Source: Acholoe squamosa (taxonomy: Eukaryota; Annelida; Polychaeta; Phyllodocida; Polynoidae). Taken from it: a stretch of DNA of 64,000 nt. Below are positions 49,701-55,364 of this stretch, in pieces; position 1 is the stretch's first letter; every line of letters begins with the position of its first letter. The notes below the pieces were generated by a model. It was not told the DNA's origin, did not search any database, and saw only the letters and a list, made by a program, of their open reading frames with translations. The DNA is taken from contig OX439036.1 in assembly GCA_949317995.1 (NCBI GenBank), positions 89,069,920 to 89,133,919 of the forward strand, given 5' to 3'. A program made the translations under genes and the position numbers.

Positions 49701-51045
49701 CGGTAAGGTCCATTCTGACCTCTGGTTTGTGATATGTCCATGGGGGCATTTCCGGGTACTCTACATTAAGTACATTATCCAGAGACATTCCCGCTTCTTC
49801 TAATAGGTGGGATACCCTCATCCGAAGGGGTGCAATGTATTGGTTCTTCTTTGCTTCATATTTTGCCTTGTGCTTGGGGTTTGTCAACAATGCTGCGGCT
49901 GGGTTGTTAGGATTTGTGGCAATCCGGAGACAATGTTTGCACTGACCGGAGTGCCTCTGACCCTGCCATCAGTTACTAAATTTGTTGTAATTCCTACAAT
50001 TCTTTGTCAAATGACACACTTTAAAGAGAAATTGATACTTAAAATATCAAGCTTCCTGTCTAATAAAGAAAAACAGAAATTGACAAAATCTAAAATTGAA
50101 TGAAAATATTTCGAATTTTTAACCATTTTTTTGAAATTACAAAGTTTTAGGATACCTTTGAGAACCACCACCAAAATGTGCGTAATTTTGTTTCCTACAA
50201 GAATCTAAAACTGGTTCCTAAATACATGTGTGCTCAAAAGTGCTCGAAGAAAAAGAGTAACAGCATATTTTGCTCAAAATTGCACAAATCTGACCTGAGT
50301 GAATTTACTCCACCACACAGAATTTTGAGTTTCCATCAAAATATGATACATTTTTCCATGTCAAATCACAAAATGATTTATACCCCTAGAACCACCAAAC
50401 TGTTTTCTGTCTTCTGGTGTGACTGGTTTCTCTGTAACCTTGACTGTTAGAAAGTTATAAGCATTTATATGGGATAATGTCAAAAATGGACCACTCAGTG
50501 AGTGTGGTCAGTGAGGCATGAATTGACCTAATTTTCCCTCACAGAGCTGATAATGACCAGAAAAAGGTGACAGGAAATAATCCTAACTTTTGTATATTAA
50601 AAAATTCACTCCTTCTCTTCTAATCAGTCTATTTCATTCATTCAAGAAGCATTATGTTGGCAAAGATTCCTTCTTTCTAGGGTATAATTCTCGATTGGAT
50701 TATACTAAATCTAATTTTTGGGTGCCCATCGCTACACTAACAGAAGTTGCTTCTGCCAGCGCTTCAGGCTCAGACCGTGAAAATATACGTCCAAAATTCA
50801 GTCAGTGATTACTCTATCAGTTTTTGACTATGAATGCCACAAAATACAGCATCCAAACTATATATCAACAGCACCACCTGCAGAATATTTGACAATTTAC
50901 CAACTTTGTTTTGACAGCAGTGGAATGACAGCAGTGGAATGACAATTGACTTGGATTAATAATGTATGTGCACTGAGAAACTTACATTATTTTCATCGTC
51001 CGCCTTCAGCTCTTTGAGGACTCGCCTTGTTCTTGGGCTGGCCAT
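28818..51045 (-). CDS. arfgap1: ADP-ribosylation factor GTPase-activating protein 1 (partial, 7 coding exons)
   Basis: ArfGAP1 stimulates GTP hydrolysis on Arf1 at the Golgi and acts in COPI vesicle coat dynamics; it senses curved membrane through ALPS motifs. Exons in transcript order: 50986-51045, 33180-33289, 31888-32059, 31332-31549, 29830-29898, 29305-29416, 28818-28874. All junctions keep frame and have GT-AG sites, giving 266 residues. The start [13 protein letters not shown] is typical of ArfGAP1. Residues about 22-58 hold the C-x2-C-x16-C-x2-C zinc finger and the catalytic arginine four residues after it (CLECSGKHR). Exons 6-7 encode the Ser/Thr/Gly-rich [13 protein letters not shown] stretch that matches the ALPS1 region. 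Intron 1 is about 17.7 kb and crowded with transposable elements. The C-terminal third (human protein about 406 residues) was not found in the window. Confidence 0.93.
29305..29416 (-). CDS. arfgap1: arfgap1 coding exon 6
   Basis: Encodes [20 protein letters not shown] then a linker ending AAWSSLSS, the beginning of the ALPS1 amphipathic region. TGTAG acceptor, GTAAGT donor. Confidence 0.9.
29830..29898 (-). CDS. arfgap1: arfgap1 coding exon 5
   Basis: Encodes [23 protein letters not shown], the conserved [24 protein letters not shown] segment split with exon 6. CTTCAG acceptor and GTAAGT donor. Confidence 0.9.
30785..30930. repeat. GC-rich minisatellite of ~16-17 bp units
   Basis: CCCCTGGACACCTGGCC repeats about eight times with small changes. 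On the minus strand it gives a Gly-Pro-rich artefact frame that looks like collagen but is only the repeat. Confidence 0.85.
30974..31299 (+). repeat. Dispersed repeat, copy 2
   Basis: Direct-orientation copy of 23340-23697. It ends 32 bp from arfgap1 exon 4, so it reaches into the intron's donor neighbourhood. Confidence 0.8.
31332..31549 (-). CDS. arfgap1: arfgap1 coding exon 4
   Basis: Starts [20 protein letters not shown], matching the EGxEWSLxSSPAxNW stretch after the GAP domain, then a less conserved part with a [13 protein letters not shown] run. Acceptor TTTCAG, donor GTAAGA. Confidence 0.9.
31718..31779. repeat. (TA)n microsatellite in arfgap1 intron
   Basis: About 31 TA dinucleotides without interruption. 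Frames reading IYIYIY are artefacts. Confidence 0.97.
31888..32059 (-). CDS. arfgap1: arfgap1 coding exon 3, rest of GAP domain
   Basis: Begins [19 protein letters not shown] and ends [18 protein letters not shown]-like, both strongly conserved in ArfGAP1. Donor is GTTAGT. Confidence 0.95.
32110..32342. mobile_element. TA-type MITE copy M3
   Basis: CCGTATTCTCCCGCGTAGAA at the left and, in reverse complement, CCGTAAACTCCCACGTATAA at the right. Both ends are bordered by TA (32108-32109 and 32343-32344), the target duplication of Tc1/mariner-type elements. Direct GTATAAGACGCACC repeats lie inside. It sits in the arfgap1 intron between exons 2 and 3. Confidence 0.9.
32706..32991. mobile_element. 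TA-type MITE copy M4
   Basis: CCATAATCCCCTGCGTATAA to CTTATACACGGGAGATTACG-G, with TA on both sides. It interrupts a dispersed repeat whose uninterrupted relative is at about 7600-7840, which supports both the boundary and the TA duplication. It is most similar to M1 in its interior (AAAGCTATGTGTAGC in both). Confidence 0.9.
33180..33289 (-). CDS. arfgap1: arfgap1 coding exon 2, ArfGAP zinc finger
   Basis: TTACAG acceptor, then codons [35 protein letters not shown]; ends in phase 2 before GTAAGG. It carries all four zinc cysteines and the arginine finger. Confidence 0.95.
33290..34499. other. Start of the large arfgap1 intron 1, no further gene
   Basis: Unique AT-rich sequence, then a G-rich patch (34240-34480) with imperfect GGTGGACTTTG(C/T)GGGACTGG repeats. 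No exon features. Confidence 0.5.
34500..35330 (+). mobile_element. Penelope-like retroelement fragment (RT end plus GIY-YIG endonuclease)
   Basis: Penelope-like elements encode a reverse transcriptase fused to a C-terminal GIY-YIG nuclease. At 34520-34670 the frame [32 protein letters not shown] is the conserved end of the RT, followed by IRGIPYGQ and a break. At 34880-35315 a second frame has cysteine pairs (CRYC, CC), then [18 protein letters not shown] and RFSDH, the GIY-YIG core. After an in-frame TGA at 35246 the same frame continues [17 protein letters not shown], the usual end of this domain. The copy is truncated, frame-broken and dead. Orientation is opposite to arfgap1, whose intron contains it. 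Confidence 0.85.
35331..36039. other. Sequence between Penelope-like and gypsy remains, with promoter-like motifs
   Basis: Contains plus-strand CCAAT (35830), inverted ATTGGT (35911) and TATAAAT (35940), a promoter-like set. It may be part of either element's terminal region. No gene seen. Confidence 0.4.
36040..36997 (-). pseudogene. gypsy integrase remains
   Basis: An upstream part with [11 protein letters not shown] (zinc-binding region) is followed by the catalytic core: [11 protein letters not shown] (first Asp), [14 protein letters not shown], and [10 protein letters not shown] (second Asp). The third catalytic region is frame-shifted, around [12 protein letters not shown]. The C-terminal frame (35969-36430) contains [13 protein letters not shown]. 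The element cannot make a functional integrase. Confidence 0.85.
37265..37608 (-). pseudogene. gypsy RNase H remains
   Basis: Two overlapping frames give [16 protein letters not shown] and [21 protein letters not shown], the first aspartate and the conserved glutamate regions, then [10 protein letters not shown] frameshift lies between them near 37440. Confidence 0.85.
37620..38651 (-). pseudogene. gypsy reverse transcriptase remains
   Basis: The first frame (38199-38651) ends with [20 protein letters not shown] and [13 protein letters not shown], the N-terminal RT region. A later frame (37660-37968) has [13 protein letters not shown] where the active site would be x-V-D-D-I-L; the first Asp is Ala here. 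[20 protein letters not shown] is the thumb side. Frames are broken between 37970 and 38199. Confidence 0.88.
38590..38700. repeat. 72-bp tandem duplication in the dead pol region
   Basis: TGTTTGGGCCATCCAGAACTTCACACTTTATATTATACTG occurs at 38550-38588 and again at 38629-38668, followed each time by TACTCTACTGGCAGTTGTAC. It is a local duplication after the element died or during copying. Confidence 0.85.
38720..38917 (-). pseudogene. gypsy aspartic protease remains
   Basis: [20 protein letters not shown] contains the DTGA active site. The frame is short and runs out on both sides. Confidence 0.75.
38935..39250. mobile_element. Insertion with GCCGATCCACC repeats inside the gypsy element
   Basis: It separates the protease from gag. 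It has CCGATCCACCAC repeated at 39012 and 39029 and, at 39162-39251, a strong hairpin: ATAGAACTAAAC against GTTTAGTTCTAT outside and GGTGGCCGATCCACC against GGTGGATCGGCCACC inside. It resembles a small foldback DNA element; boundaries are approximate. Confidence 0.65.
39252..39940 (-). pseudogene. gypsy gag remains with CCHC zinc knuckle
   Basis: The 159-codon frame (39455-39934) has the capsid-like part ([41 protein letters not shown]), then a Gly-rich tract that may be frame-shifted. Further left another frame has [14 protein letters not shown], a C-x2-C-x4-H-x4-C nucleic acid binding knuckle. Confidence 0.85.
40260..40440 (-). repeat. Candidate 5' LTR edge of the gypsy element
   Basis: Starts TG directly next to the primer-binding-like site. 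Only one copy was recognised, so the far end and LTR length are unknown. Confidence 0.35.
40440..41110. repeat. Three-copy tandem repeat of ~210-230 bp
   Basis: Each copy contains CACTGTGG(C/G), ACCCTG(T/C)A-AAAT, TTAACC(G/A)T(A/G)G(A/G)T(A/G), CATAGCTATCAGA-type text and AAA(G/A)TTTTGCCGTGC. Copies are about 40440-40660, 40670-40860 and 40865-41060. They are clearly diverged, so the array is old. It adjoins the putative 5' LTR. Confidence 0.8.
41111..42832. other. CpG-richer upstream region of the transposase-like gene
   Basis: From about 41380 to 42080 CpG is common (for example GCGGACGTCGGACCGTTGCC), unlike the AT-rich flanks. It precedes the transposase-like gene and may hold its promoter. 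G-runs lie at 42560 and 42640. Short frames here are not supported. Confidence 0.4.
42833..43014 (+). CDS. Exon 1 of the transposase-like gene
   Basis: Sixty codons plus two bases, Ser/Gln/Thr-rich ([20 protein letters not shown]). The internal repeat LQSQVSSS suggests a local duplication. No stop lies in frame just upstream, so the start could be earlier. Codons join in frame to exon 2 through CT-A (Leu). Confidence 0.5.
43881..44225 (+). CDS. N-terminal part of exon 2, transposase-like gene
   Basis: Starts [20 protein letters not shown], with [18 protein letters not shown]. It is helical and mostly acidic, then basic ([17 protein letters not shown]). The frame then shifts by one base near LEYDG, where the alternative frame [18 protein letters not shown] begins the coiled coil. 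Confidence 0.55.
44226..46028 (+). CDS. Main open frame of the transposase-like gene
   Basis: The 588-codon frame formally begins at a TTG (44262), but its coiled coil already starts in the same frame at about 44232. It has leucine heptads ([20 protein letters not shown]), a basic linker, a second coil ([20 protein letters not shown]), and the conserved blocks noted for the whole gene. It ends on a short shifted tail (PPTHHAC) where the next frame takes over. Confidence 0.75.
   Translation, partial: QICEAQKRCLAELGQENARLQETLCELQSRCAALETTNAKYAKKLKMYSPGRVNQEKRLKIRIQKEKLGQKTLVKSAPEDGDKENDQSVNSTHMKRIEKEKKAMQAYYKNAGLCRVESHTHMEEEVQLLKEDVSLLRSENDRLQEEFKDGRIIHTRSETDGRTYNDKIRLASWCCVEHQVPVDETGDLIEKIVNIITGCKLQSVPTGKTVAGMVREMGAVASLQAGEALVATPNATLTWDATGLKGSHINEAHVSVDKDQSLVLSIAELPGGRGEDYTTHISQSVQDVSTAYASYTSSDTTTIHQKACNNVSNTLTDRVAANHVTVQQLQVRWQRPLNELNCNVHPVDGLAHKARAVLKTRDTTTSIKSKVYGNGPAVVNTINGVSKLKYKDGTGDLAGFRNFMAMKGIPAGRVKRYVGNRLHILFYLAGVFVELRGPLLEYLRKFCNTTHGLRPGLIGDLTNPHIIAHLTALGMLGKLLTGPWMEIVYGNKDNHSNLEVIPHIKIAMNQLDEYVRDPLLTSTCTTDAFSRPLPNDDCVLQALQRNTNLPEYEPAVKELCKGFVVVLQRQMQNYISGPLANPSLKLQEEMSTAPPTHHAC
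46016..46635 (+). CDS. C-terminal part of the transposase-like gene
   Basis: Frame: [10 protein letters not shown], then [20 protein letters not shown], basic [18 protein letters not shown] stop, then resumed [18 protein letters not shown] and a acidic-to-basic end ([20 protein letters not shown]) finishing at TAG. The TAA could be a single change from CAA. The late VIEYW segment resembles a small SH3/tudor-like beta fold only by eye. Confidence 0.6.
46875..46880 (+). promoter_or_regulatory. Poly(A) signal of the transposase-like gene
   Basis: AATAAA about 240 bases after the last stop and followed within 40 bases by a T-rich stretch (GTCTCCTTTTTATGTCTT), a plausible 3' end. Confidence 0.5.
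46985..48305. repeat. Tandem array of ~145-bp units rich in TGACCT/AGGTCA
   Basis: Six units, near 47000, 47138, 47281, 47840, 48014 and 48163. Each opens with TGACCTT(T/A)GACCTT or similar, then AATGACCTTGACCTT, then CCAAGGTCA, and closes with AAGTTTCTAGC. Alternate units differ (CTGACCTTAGACCC against AACATGCCTGTTCAC), so the higher-order period is about 290 bp. An unrelated 420-bp insertion splits it at 47412-47829. Confidence 0.88.
47412..47829. mobile_element. Insertion in the half-site array
   Basis: TATCATGAGAT lies on both sides (about 47402-47411 and 47830-47840), and the remaining array reads continuously without it. The inserted part is AT-rich with ends carrying (T)CGAT(A)-type repeats: GTCTCGATATTAG and ATCGATTTGGTGGGTATCGA. 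No coding frame. Confidence 0.65.
48306..48714. other. Intron sequence between array and LINE, no gene
   Basis: AT-rich unique sequence without motifs I can assign. Confidence 0.5.
48715..49929 (-). mobile_element. 5'-truncated LINE, RNase H end (I-like clade)
   Basis: On the minus strand it begins [15 protein letters not shown] and continues through a 362-codon frame. The end at 48717 is a short TAAC tail (ACTAACTAACTAAC), typical of I-like LINEs with simple-repeat ends. GACAATGTT occurs at both edges (48706-48714 and 49930-49938), a possible 9-bp target duplication. It lies in arfgap1 intron 1. Confidence 0.8.
48802..49890 (-). CDS. LINE RNase H domain with C-terminal CCHC-like cluster
   Basis: 362 intact codons. 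RNase H catalytic residues: Asp in [11 protein letters not shown], Glu in [13 protein letters not shown], Asp in [12 protein letters not shown], Asp in [11 protein letters not shown]. Then a basic linker and [20 protein letters not shown], a zinc-binding C-x2-C-x8-H-x4-C. The reverse transcriptase and endonuclease parts are missing, so it is a fragment and not a host RNase H, but the frame is undamaged. Confidence 0.85.
   Translation of the reverse strand: MLTNPKHKAKYEAKKNQYIAPLRMRVSHLLEEAGMSLDNVLNVEYPEMPPWTYHKPEVRMDLTALKKGVTSSTTYQAAFNELRDSYRDHVPIYTDGSHMADKTASAAVLGPHAFKERLPDEASIYTAELHALYLAQDHIETSEGNNYLIVSDSKSSLSAMQHSKWTHPLVKRVLERHNSLALAGKKIAYAWVPGREGIHGNDLADVAAKDATNQVPIDMPLPSEDLKRKIRKYIQQKWQELWDAERHNKLYKIQPKIGLNQSTKIGTTKKAKCKSRREEIVMNRLRIGHTRLTHSHLMKREPRPLCNRCQKHLTVEHFLVECSQCPMRAQYHQCTTLKELFDTCRPDTILAYVKNLGYYSQI
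49939..50985. other. arfgap1 intron 1 near exon 1, no gene
   Basis: AT-rich, several frames of 60-90 codons without features. No repeats recognised. Confidence 0.5.
50986..51045 (-). CDS. arfgap1: arfgap1 coding exon 1
   Basis: Twenty codons, from ATGGCCAGCCCAAGAACAAG to GAAAATAAT then GTAAGT. It encodes [22 protein letters not shown] follows the ATG but the -3 base is also A, a good start context. Confidence 0.93.
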
Positions 51046-51406
51046 CTTGGTTTTCTATCAGAACAATCCCAAATCAAATACACACGATATTCCTCTACAC
51101 TTCCTGGTGTGTGTTAGGGCTAAAATTGTTTTGGTTTTGTTGAAATTAAGTGAGTTTAGATGACATAAAATGTACGTGGCAGTCAAAGAACGAAAATGTA
51201 TGAACGGCCTTGACCTTTGCATGCAGAGCTGGAGACACGTTTGAGCAGTTGTTAAGTATTCTCATTTAGATTTAAATTGAATGAATTTGTTGAATCATAA
51301 TTCCCATTTTCTCCTTATGAAATTAAATTTGAATTATTAAGATATATTTCAAATGATAAATCTATGTTGACGACGCTTTATCTCAAATACGAAATTTTGT
51401 AATAGA
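51046..51406. promoter_or_regulatory. Candidate shared promoter between arfgap1 and a plus-strand exon
   Basis: 361 bp separate the arfgap1 start codon and the ATG at 51407. It contains an ETS-like ACTTCCTGG (51098) and no TATA box at a usual position. A shared, divergent promoter is an inference from spacing alone. Confidence 0.4.
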
Positions 51407-51584
51407 ATGGCGACCGATGCTATGGCCGAACAAGACCCGAAAAAGTCGCCAGTGTGACCAAAAAATTACCCAAAACATCGACCTCCTAAAATTTTAGGTG
51501 AACAGTATGCTTCTCGATTTGAAGATCAATCCACAACGATGAAGAAGGATAAGGTTCAAGAAAATTGCAGGCCTTTCAGGCTCG
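51407..51584 (+). CDS. Unidentified first exon, head to head with arfgap1, interrupted by TGA
   Basis: ATG in a strong context (AGAATGG) opens MATDAMAEQDPKKSPV, then TGA at 51455-51457; the same frame then continues PKNYPKHRPPKILGEQYASR and FEDQSTTMKKDKVQENCRPF before a good donor (GTAAGA) at 51585. The frame after the stop looks like a basic, low-complexity host protein. Options: the true start is ATG at 51539, an upstream exon joins at TTTTAG/51497, a pseudogene, or stop-codon recoding. I found no next exon, and I do not recognise the protein. Confidence 0.3.
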
Positions 51585-52708
51585 GTAAGAAGCCACTTCG
51601 TTCGCGGTTGTTCTCCTTTTAGGAATAACACCCCTGCACCCACTCCCGCGAGTCCCTATCTGTCACCATAGTAAATCAATCAATATGATTTTCTATTTTA
51701 GGGCTCTTTTCCACTGTCAACATTAACTAGTTTCATGTACCAAGGGTAAAAATAACCAAGGAATCAGAATTTGTGGGTCATTTTACTCTAGATCCAGTCA
51801 TTGATTTAATATCTTATCAGTTCTCAAAGGGTATTGGTGTGCGCAGACTGTAATTTCTATACTATAAAACCTTGAAATATAAAATGCTGATATTTTTGTT
51901 AATTCTTGGTCAATTTTTACATTTGAGACCTCTATTGAAAGCTTAAGACATTATCAGTTACCATAGAGAGAGAAAGAATGAAATATCTGGACAGATTGTA
52001 TATATTTCAGAAGAGTTATGACTTAAACCCGAAAATATCAAAACTAAATATTTGTGTAACTTTTTTAAACTTATATGGGATAATCACAAAAGTGTGTACT
52101 TTTAGGATCTTTAATCAGGCATTTATTATCTATTAGCCCAAATTAGCCCAAAGCTAAAGAGTATAGGAGAGTTGAGTAAAAAATCAAAGAATTTCAGGTC
52201 TGCTTATCACACTGCCATTTAGAAAATGTTGACTTTCCAACATGATCTATAATACTTATCTTAGTTCCTTTTGATGCAAAATATAGCCCATTAATCCCCA
52301 AACTATTGTGCTTACAGTGATGTAATTGGTAACCCTCTATGCTCGTTCAATCAAATTTGATTTGAGATTAAGTAAAGCAAGGTCTGAATTGTGTGAGAAC
52401 CAGTGCAGCCTGTGCACAGTGCGCAGGGACTGATAAGACCCACACTGGCTGGAAATCCACTGACAGAAAATATTATAGAAATACCACATTCAATCTCTCA
52501 TAACTTCTGTTCTATTAACATTATAAAAACAATTTAAACACCACTAAATTACTCAAGTTGCCAGCTTCCCGGTGATGTAAAATTATCCGGGTAAATCCAA
52601 AATAAAAGTTTGGCATGTTTTCCCTACTCCTTTCTCGGTTCCCGCCGGGCCGGTGTCGCCTGAGTCTGACCCAGCCTCGGCCAGCGGCTATTGATACCAG
52701 TTACATAC
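51585..52708. other. No recognisable gene
   Basis: AT-rich; only a short GC-rich patch near 52640-52690 (CCCGCCGGGCCGG). No repeats seen before the hairpin. Confidence 0.5.
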
Positions 52709-52878
52709 TAAACCCAAACACAACGTTTGAAGCGTCGGGGTACCAGTATTCTTCACGAGCATATGCGTCAGAGGCGGCGTAGGAACGAGTCCTCCGGACT
52801 CGTTCCTACGCCGCCTCCGATGCATATGCGAGTGAAGCATGCTAGTACCCCGACAATTCAAAAGTTGTGTTTGGGCTT
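52709..52878. repeat. 170-bp near-perfect foldback hairpin
   Basis: AAACCCAAACACAAC pairs with GTTGTGTTTGGGCTT at the outside, and GCATATGCGTCAGAGGCGGC, GTAGGAACGAGTCC pair with GGACTCGTTCCTACGCCGCC, TCCGATGCATATGC at the inside. The arms are about 80 bp and nearly identical. No coding capacity. Confidence 0.93.
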
Positions 52879-53693
52879 TATTATACCCCCCCCCCCCAAA
52901 TAAGAATTTAATGTAAACACAGCTGGGTAGAAAATATCTTTCCCTCATTATTTAGGTCTCACATAGGTAAATCCCGTTTACCGCCGCCGCCATGACAGCT
53001 GTAGTCACGTGACCTAAACCAGCCAATGCCAATGGGGTTGGAGGAGACAGATTTTTAACATGGTGGGTGGAAAGAAGGCAAAATGAATCGGACCTACTTT
53101 GCAGAGAAGAATTAAGATAATTCCTGCATGGATTCTTCACCAAAATATTGCGTTTTTCTTATTTGAAGGTAATATAAAAATTTTCTCAATGCAGGCCAAA
53201 ATTTCAGACCCCTCTTAGACTAGAGGGGGGAGGACAAAAAAAAATGCTGAAGAATAAAAGGGGGGGCGAAAAAAATTTCAGGCCCCTCGTGGAGGGGGAG
53301 CGGAAAATTTGTTTTTACCCTGCCCCCCCGCCCACCCCCATTATGATTATTGTTAAAAAAAGTACTACTCCCTAATTTCTAAGTGAGAATGCTTCTAACT
53401 TGTCCCTGCTTAGTAATATCAGTATGAGGTGTCTAATATTCGAAACCCAGTATTCTCTGGCTCAGGGGGTTCGGCTCAGGCGTGGTCAGTGTCAGCTTAG
53501 TGTTAAGACTGATATGAGCTCTGATAAGGACACCCAAGGAGGCACATTATTCATGGTATTTGATGAGATGAGCTGGTAGACCTGAGGTGCCCCGCCCCTA
53601 CCGCTACTACTAAAAAGTACAGGAAAAATATCTATAGCATTGAGCAATCAGCTTAACCTAAAACTGCGACCCCTTATGACCTGGATGTATCTA
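52879..53693. other. C-rich runs and G-rich low-complexity DNA
   Basis: Contains a C11 run and purine-rich GGGGGG patches (53160-53340) with repeated AAAATTTCAG(G/A)CCCCTC. No gene; CGCCGCCGCCATGACAGCTG (52983) is an isolated GC-rich start with no open frame behind it. Confidence 0.45.
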
Positions 53694-54854
53694 CCGTAAT
53701 CTCCCGCGTATAAGGCGCGTCTTATACGCGAATCAGATCGTGACTGGGTCTTATACGCAGGAGGGTAATTGCCTTGAGTTGGGGGTGCGCCTTATACGCG
53801 GGGTACCTCCACTTTCCAAACCAGAAAGATGTACACAGGGTCATGTATTTTCTTTAACCAAAGATAAGGTGTAGTCTATACCATGGTGCTCTAAATACCC
53901 TTAAACTGCTAAATGAAACATGCCATTCTGCTCACCATAAAAGTGTTTGGAAATGTGTGTACACCTGACTCACTGAGAGCTTTGTTAATTACACTATTGA
54001 CCTTTTAATCAAGAGAATTCATGCAGCATTATAACCAATAATCCTGTCATAGTGTGTGCTGCCACCTGGTGTTTTTCTAGGAATCATTTAACTCATTAAC
54101 TACTATTGATGCCAATTGTCTTCATATGGCCCACAACTGATGTTATTTGGCATCATTTTGAAAGGTACAATACTGTTCATTTTTTGAAAGAAATAATCCT
54201 CTGATTTGCATTATTTGTTAACAATTTATAGATAAGACAGGTTCAAACCAAATTTGTTATTTGTTCATATCATACCCTCCCATAAATTATCTAGGCCCAC
54301 ACTGTTATAACAGGGAAATAGGCCTGTCTTCTAGAGACATGGCATGCTGGGATACCAGTAGTTTGTAATGTAGAGAATAGAGAATGACATACAGCTCATA
54401 CAACACCAGGTGGCAGCACACACTATGGCAGGATTATTGATTATAATGCTGCATGGATTCTCTTGATTAAAAGGTCAATAGTGCAATTTACAAAGCTCTC
54501 AGTGAGTGGGGTGTACACACATTTCCAAACACTTTTATGGTGAGCAGAATGGCATGTTTCATTCAGCAGTTTAAGGGTATTTAGAGCACCATGGTATAGA
54601 CTACACCTTTTCTTTGGTTAAAGAAAATACATGACCAGTTGGGGTATTGATAGTTGCAGACAATATTTGAAATGCCCCTTTGGGTTGGGTCCTTTGAGTG
54701 GACCATACTCCTTGAGTTAGGGGTGCGCCCTATACGCGGGTTTTTCAAATATTAGACTCAGAAGCAGCAGATGCGCCTTCTACGCGGATCTGCCTTCCCT
54801 AAGTTGGGGGTGCGCCTTCTACGCGGGCTGCGCCTTCTACGCGAGAGATTACGG
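53694..54854. mobile_element. TA-type MITE copy M5, split by a nested MITE
   Basis: Left end CCGTAATCTCCCGCGTATAA (TA before it), right end CTACGCGAGAGATTACGG (TA after it). The two halves 53694-53838 and 54637-54854 carry direct GTTGGGGGTGCGCCTTATAC-type repeats. The middle is another element at 53839-54636. Confidence 0.88.
53839..54636. mobile_element. Long-palindrome MITE, ~238-bp arms
   Basis: The left arm (53839-54076) starts GGTCATGTATTTTCTTTAAC; the right arm (54400-54636), in reverse complement, is about 97 percent identical. A 320-bp unrelated middle separates them. It interrupts M5, so it is younger. No open frame. Superfamily unknown; the target duplication was not clear. The arm ends nearest the middle carry CACCAGGTGGCAGCA (see findings). 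Confidence 0.88.
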
Positions 54855-55364
54855 TAGCTGAGTCTAGAACTTGCATACAAATATTAAATACACTCACACG
54901 ACTGCCAATGGTACAGAGACTATGCTGCCATCTGACAGACATGGGCGACACCACATAGTCACAGGGTACTGATAAAATCATGCAAAAAAATGATTCTAGC
55001 GGCAGATAAGAAGCACGAGGCCGTAGGCCGAGTGCCTTCTTATCTAGCCACTGGAATCGCCGTGTGCGCCTATATTTGTTATCTATAGCGTTTATACCAT
55101 GGTTTCCACCATTAAATTAAATGTATTCACCTTAAAAAGCCATGAAAATCAATGTTCTTTGTTGCGCGTCAACGTAATCTGTCCTCCACCATTTTGGTTT
55201 CTTGGCGAGACGACAAGAGTGCCTGGACGCAAAGTGTTACGTCGGCTTGTGTCCTACAGGCATTTTCATAGAGCTACCGCTGGTAAGGAGTGCGCACGAA
55301 GGCCAGAATACCCTTAGAGCATATGCCAACATGACAACTTGTGTCTCGCTGCGGTAAACAATCC
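54855..55364. other. Non-coding, with a small foldback
   Basis: Apart from the hairpin at 54992-55058 nothing assignable. The segment up to 55364 may be upstream sequence of taf2. Confidence 0.45.
54992..55058. repeat. Foldback hairpin sharing its apex with 21906-22031
   Basis: GATTCTAGCGGCAGATAAGA pairs with TCTTATCTAGCCACTGGAATC across the apex ACGAGGCCGTAGGCCGAGTG. Stem pairing is nearly complete. The stem is different from the 21.9-kb hairpin while the apex is the same. Confidence 0.85.

Noticed and set aside
48802-49890. Host ribonuclease H gene
   Set aside because: The RNase H frame with C-terminal cysteine cluster, simple-repeat tail and upstream truncation match a LINE fragment better.
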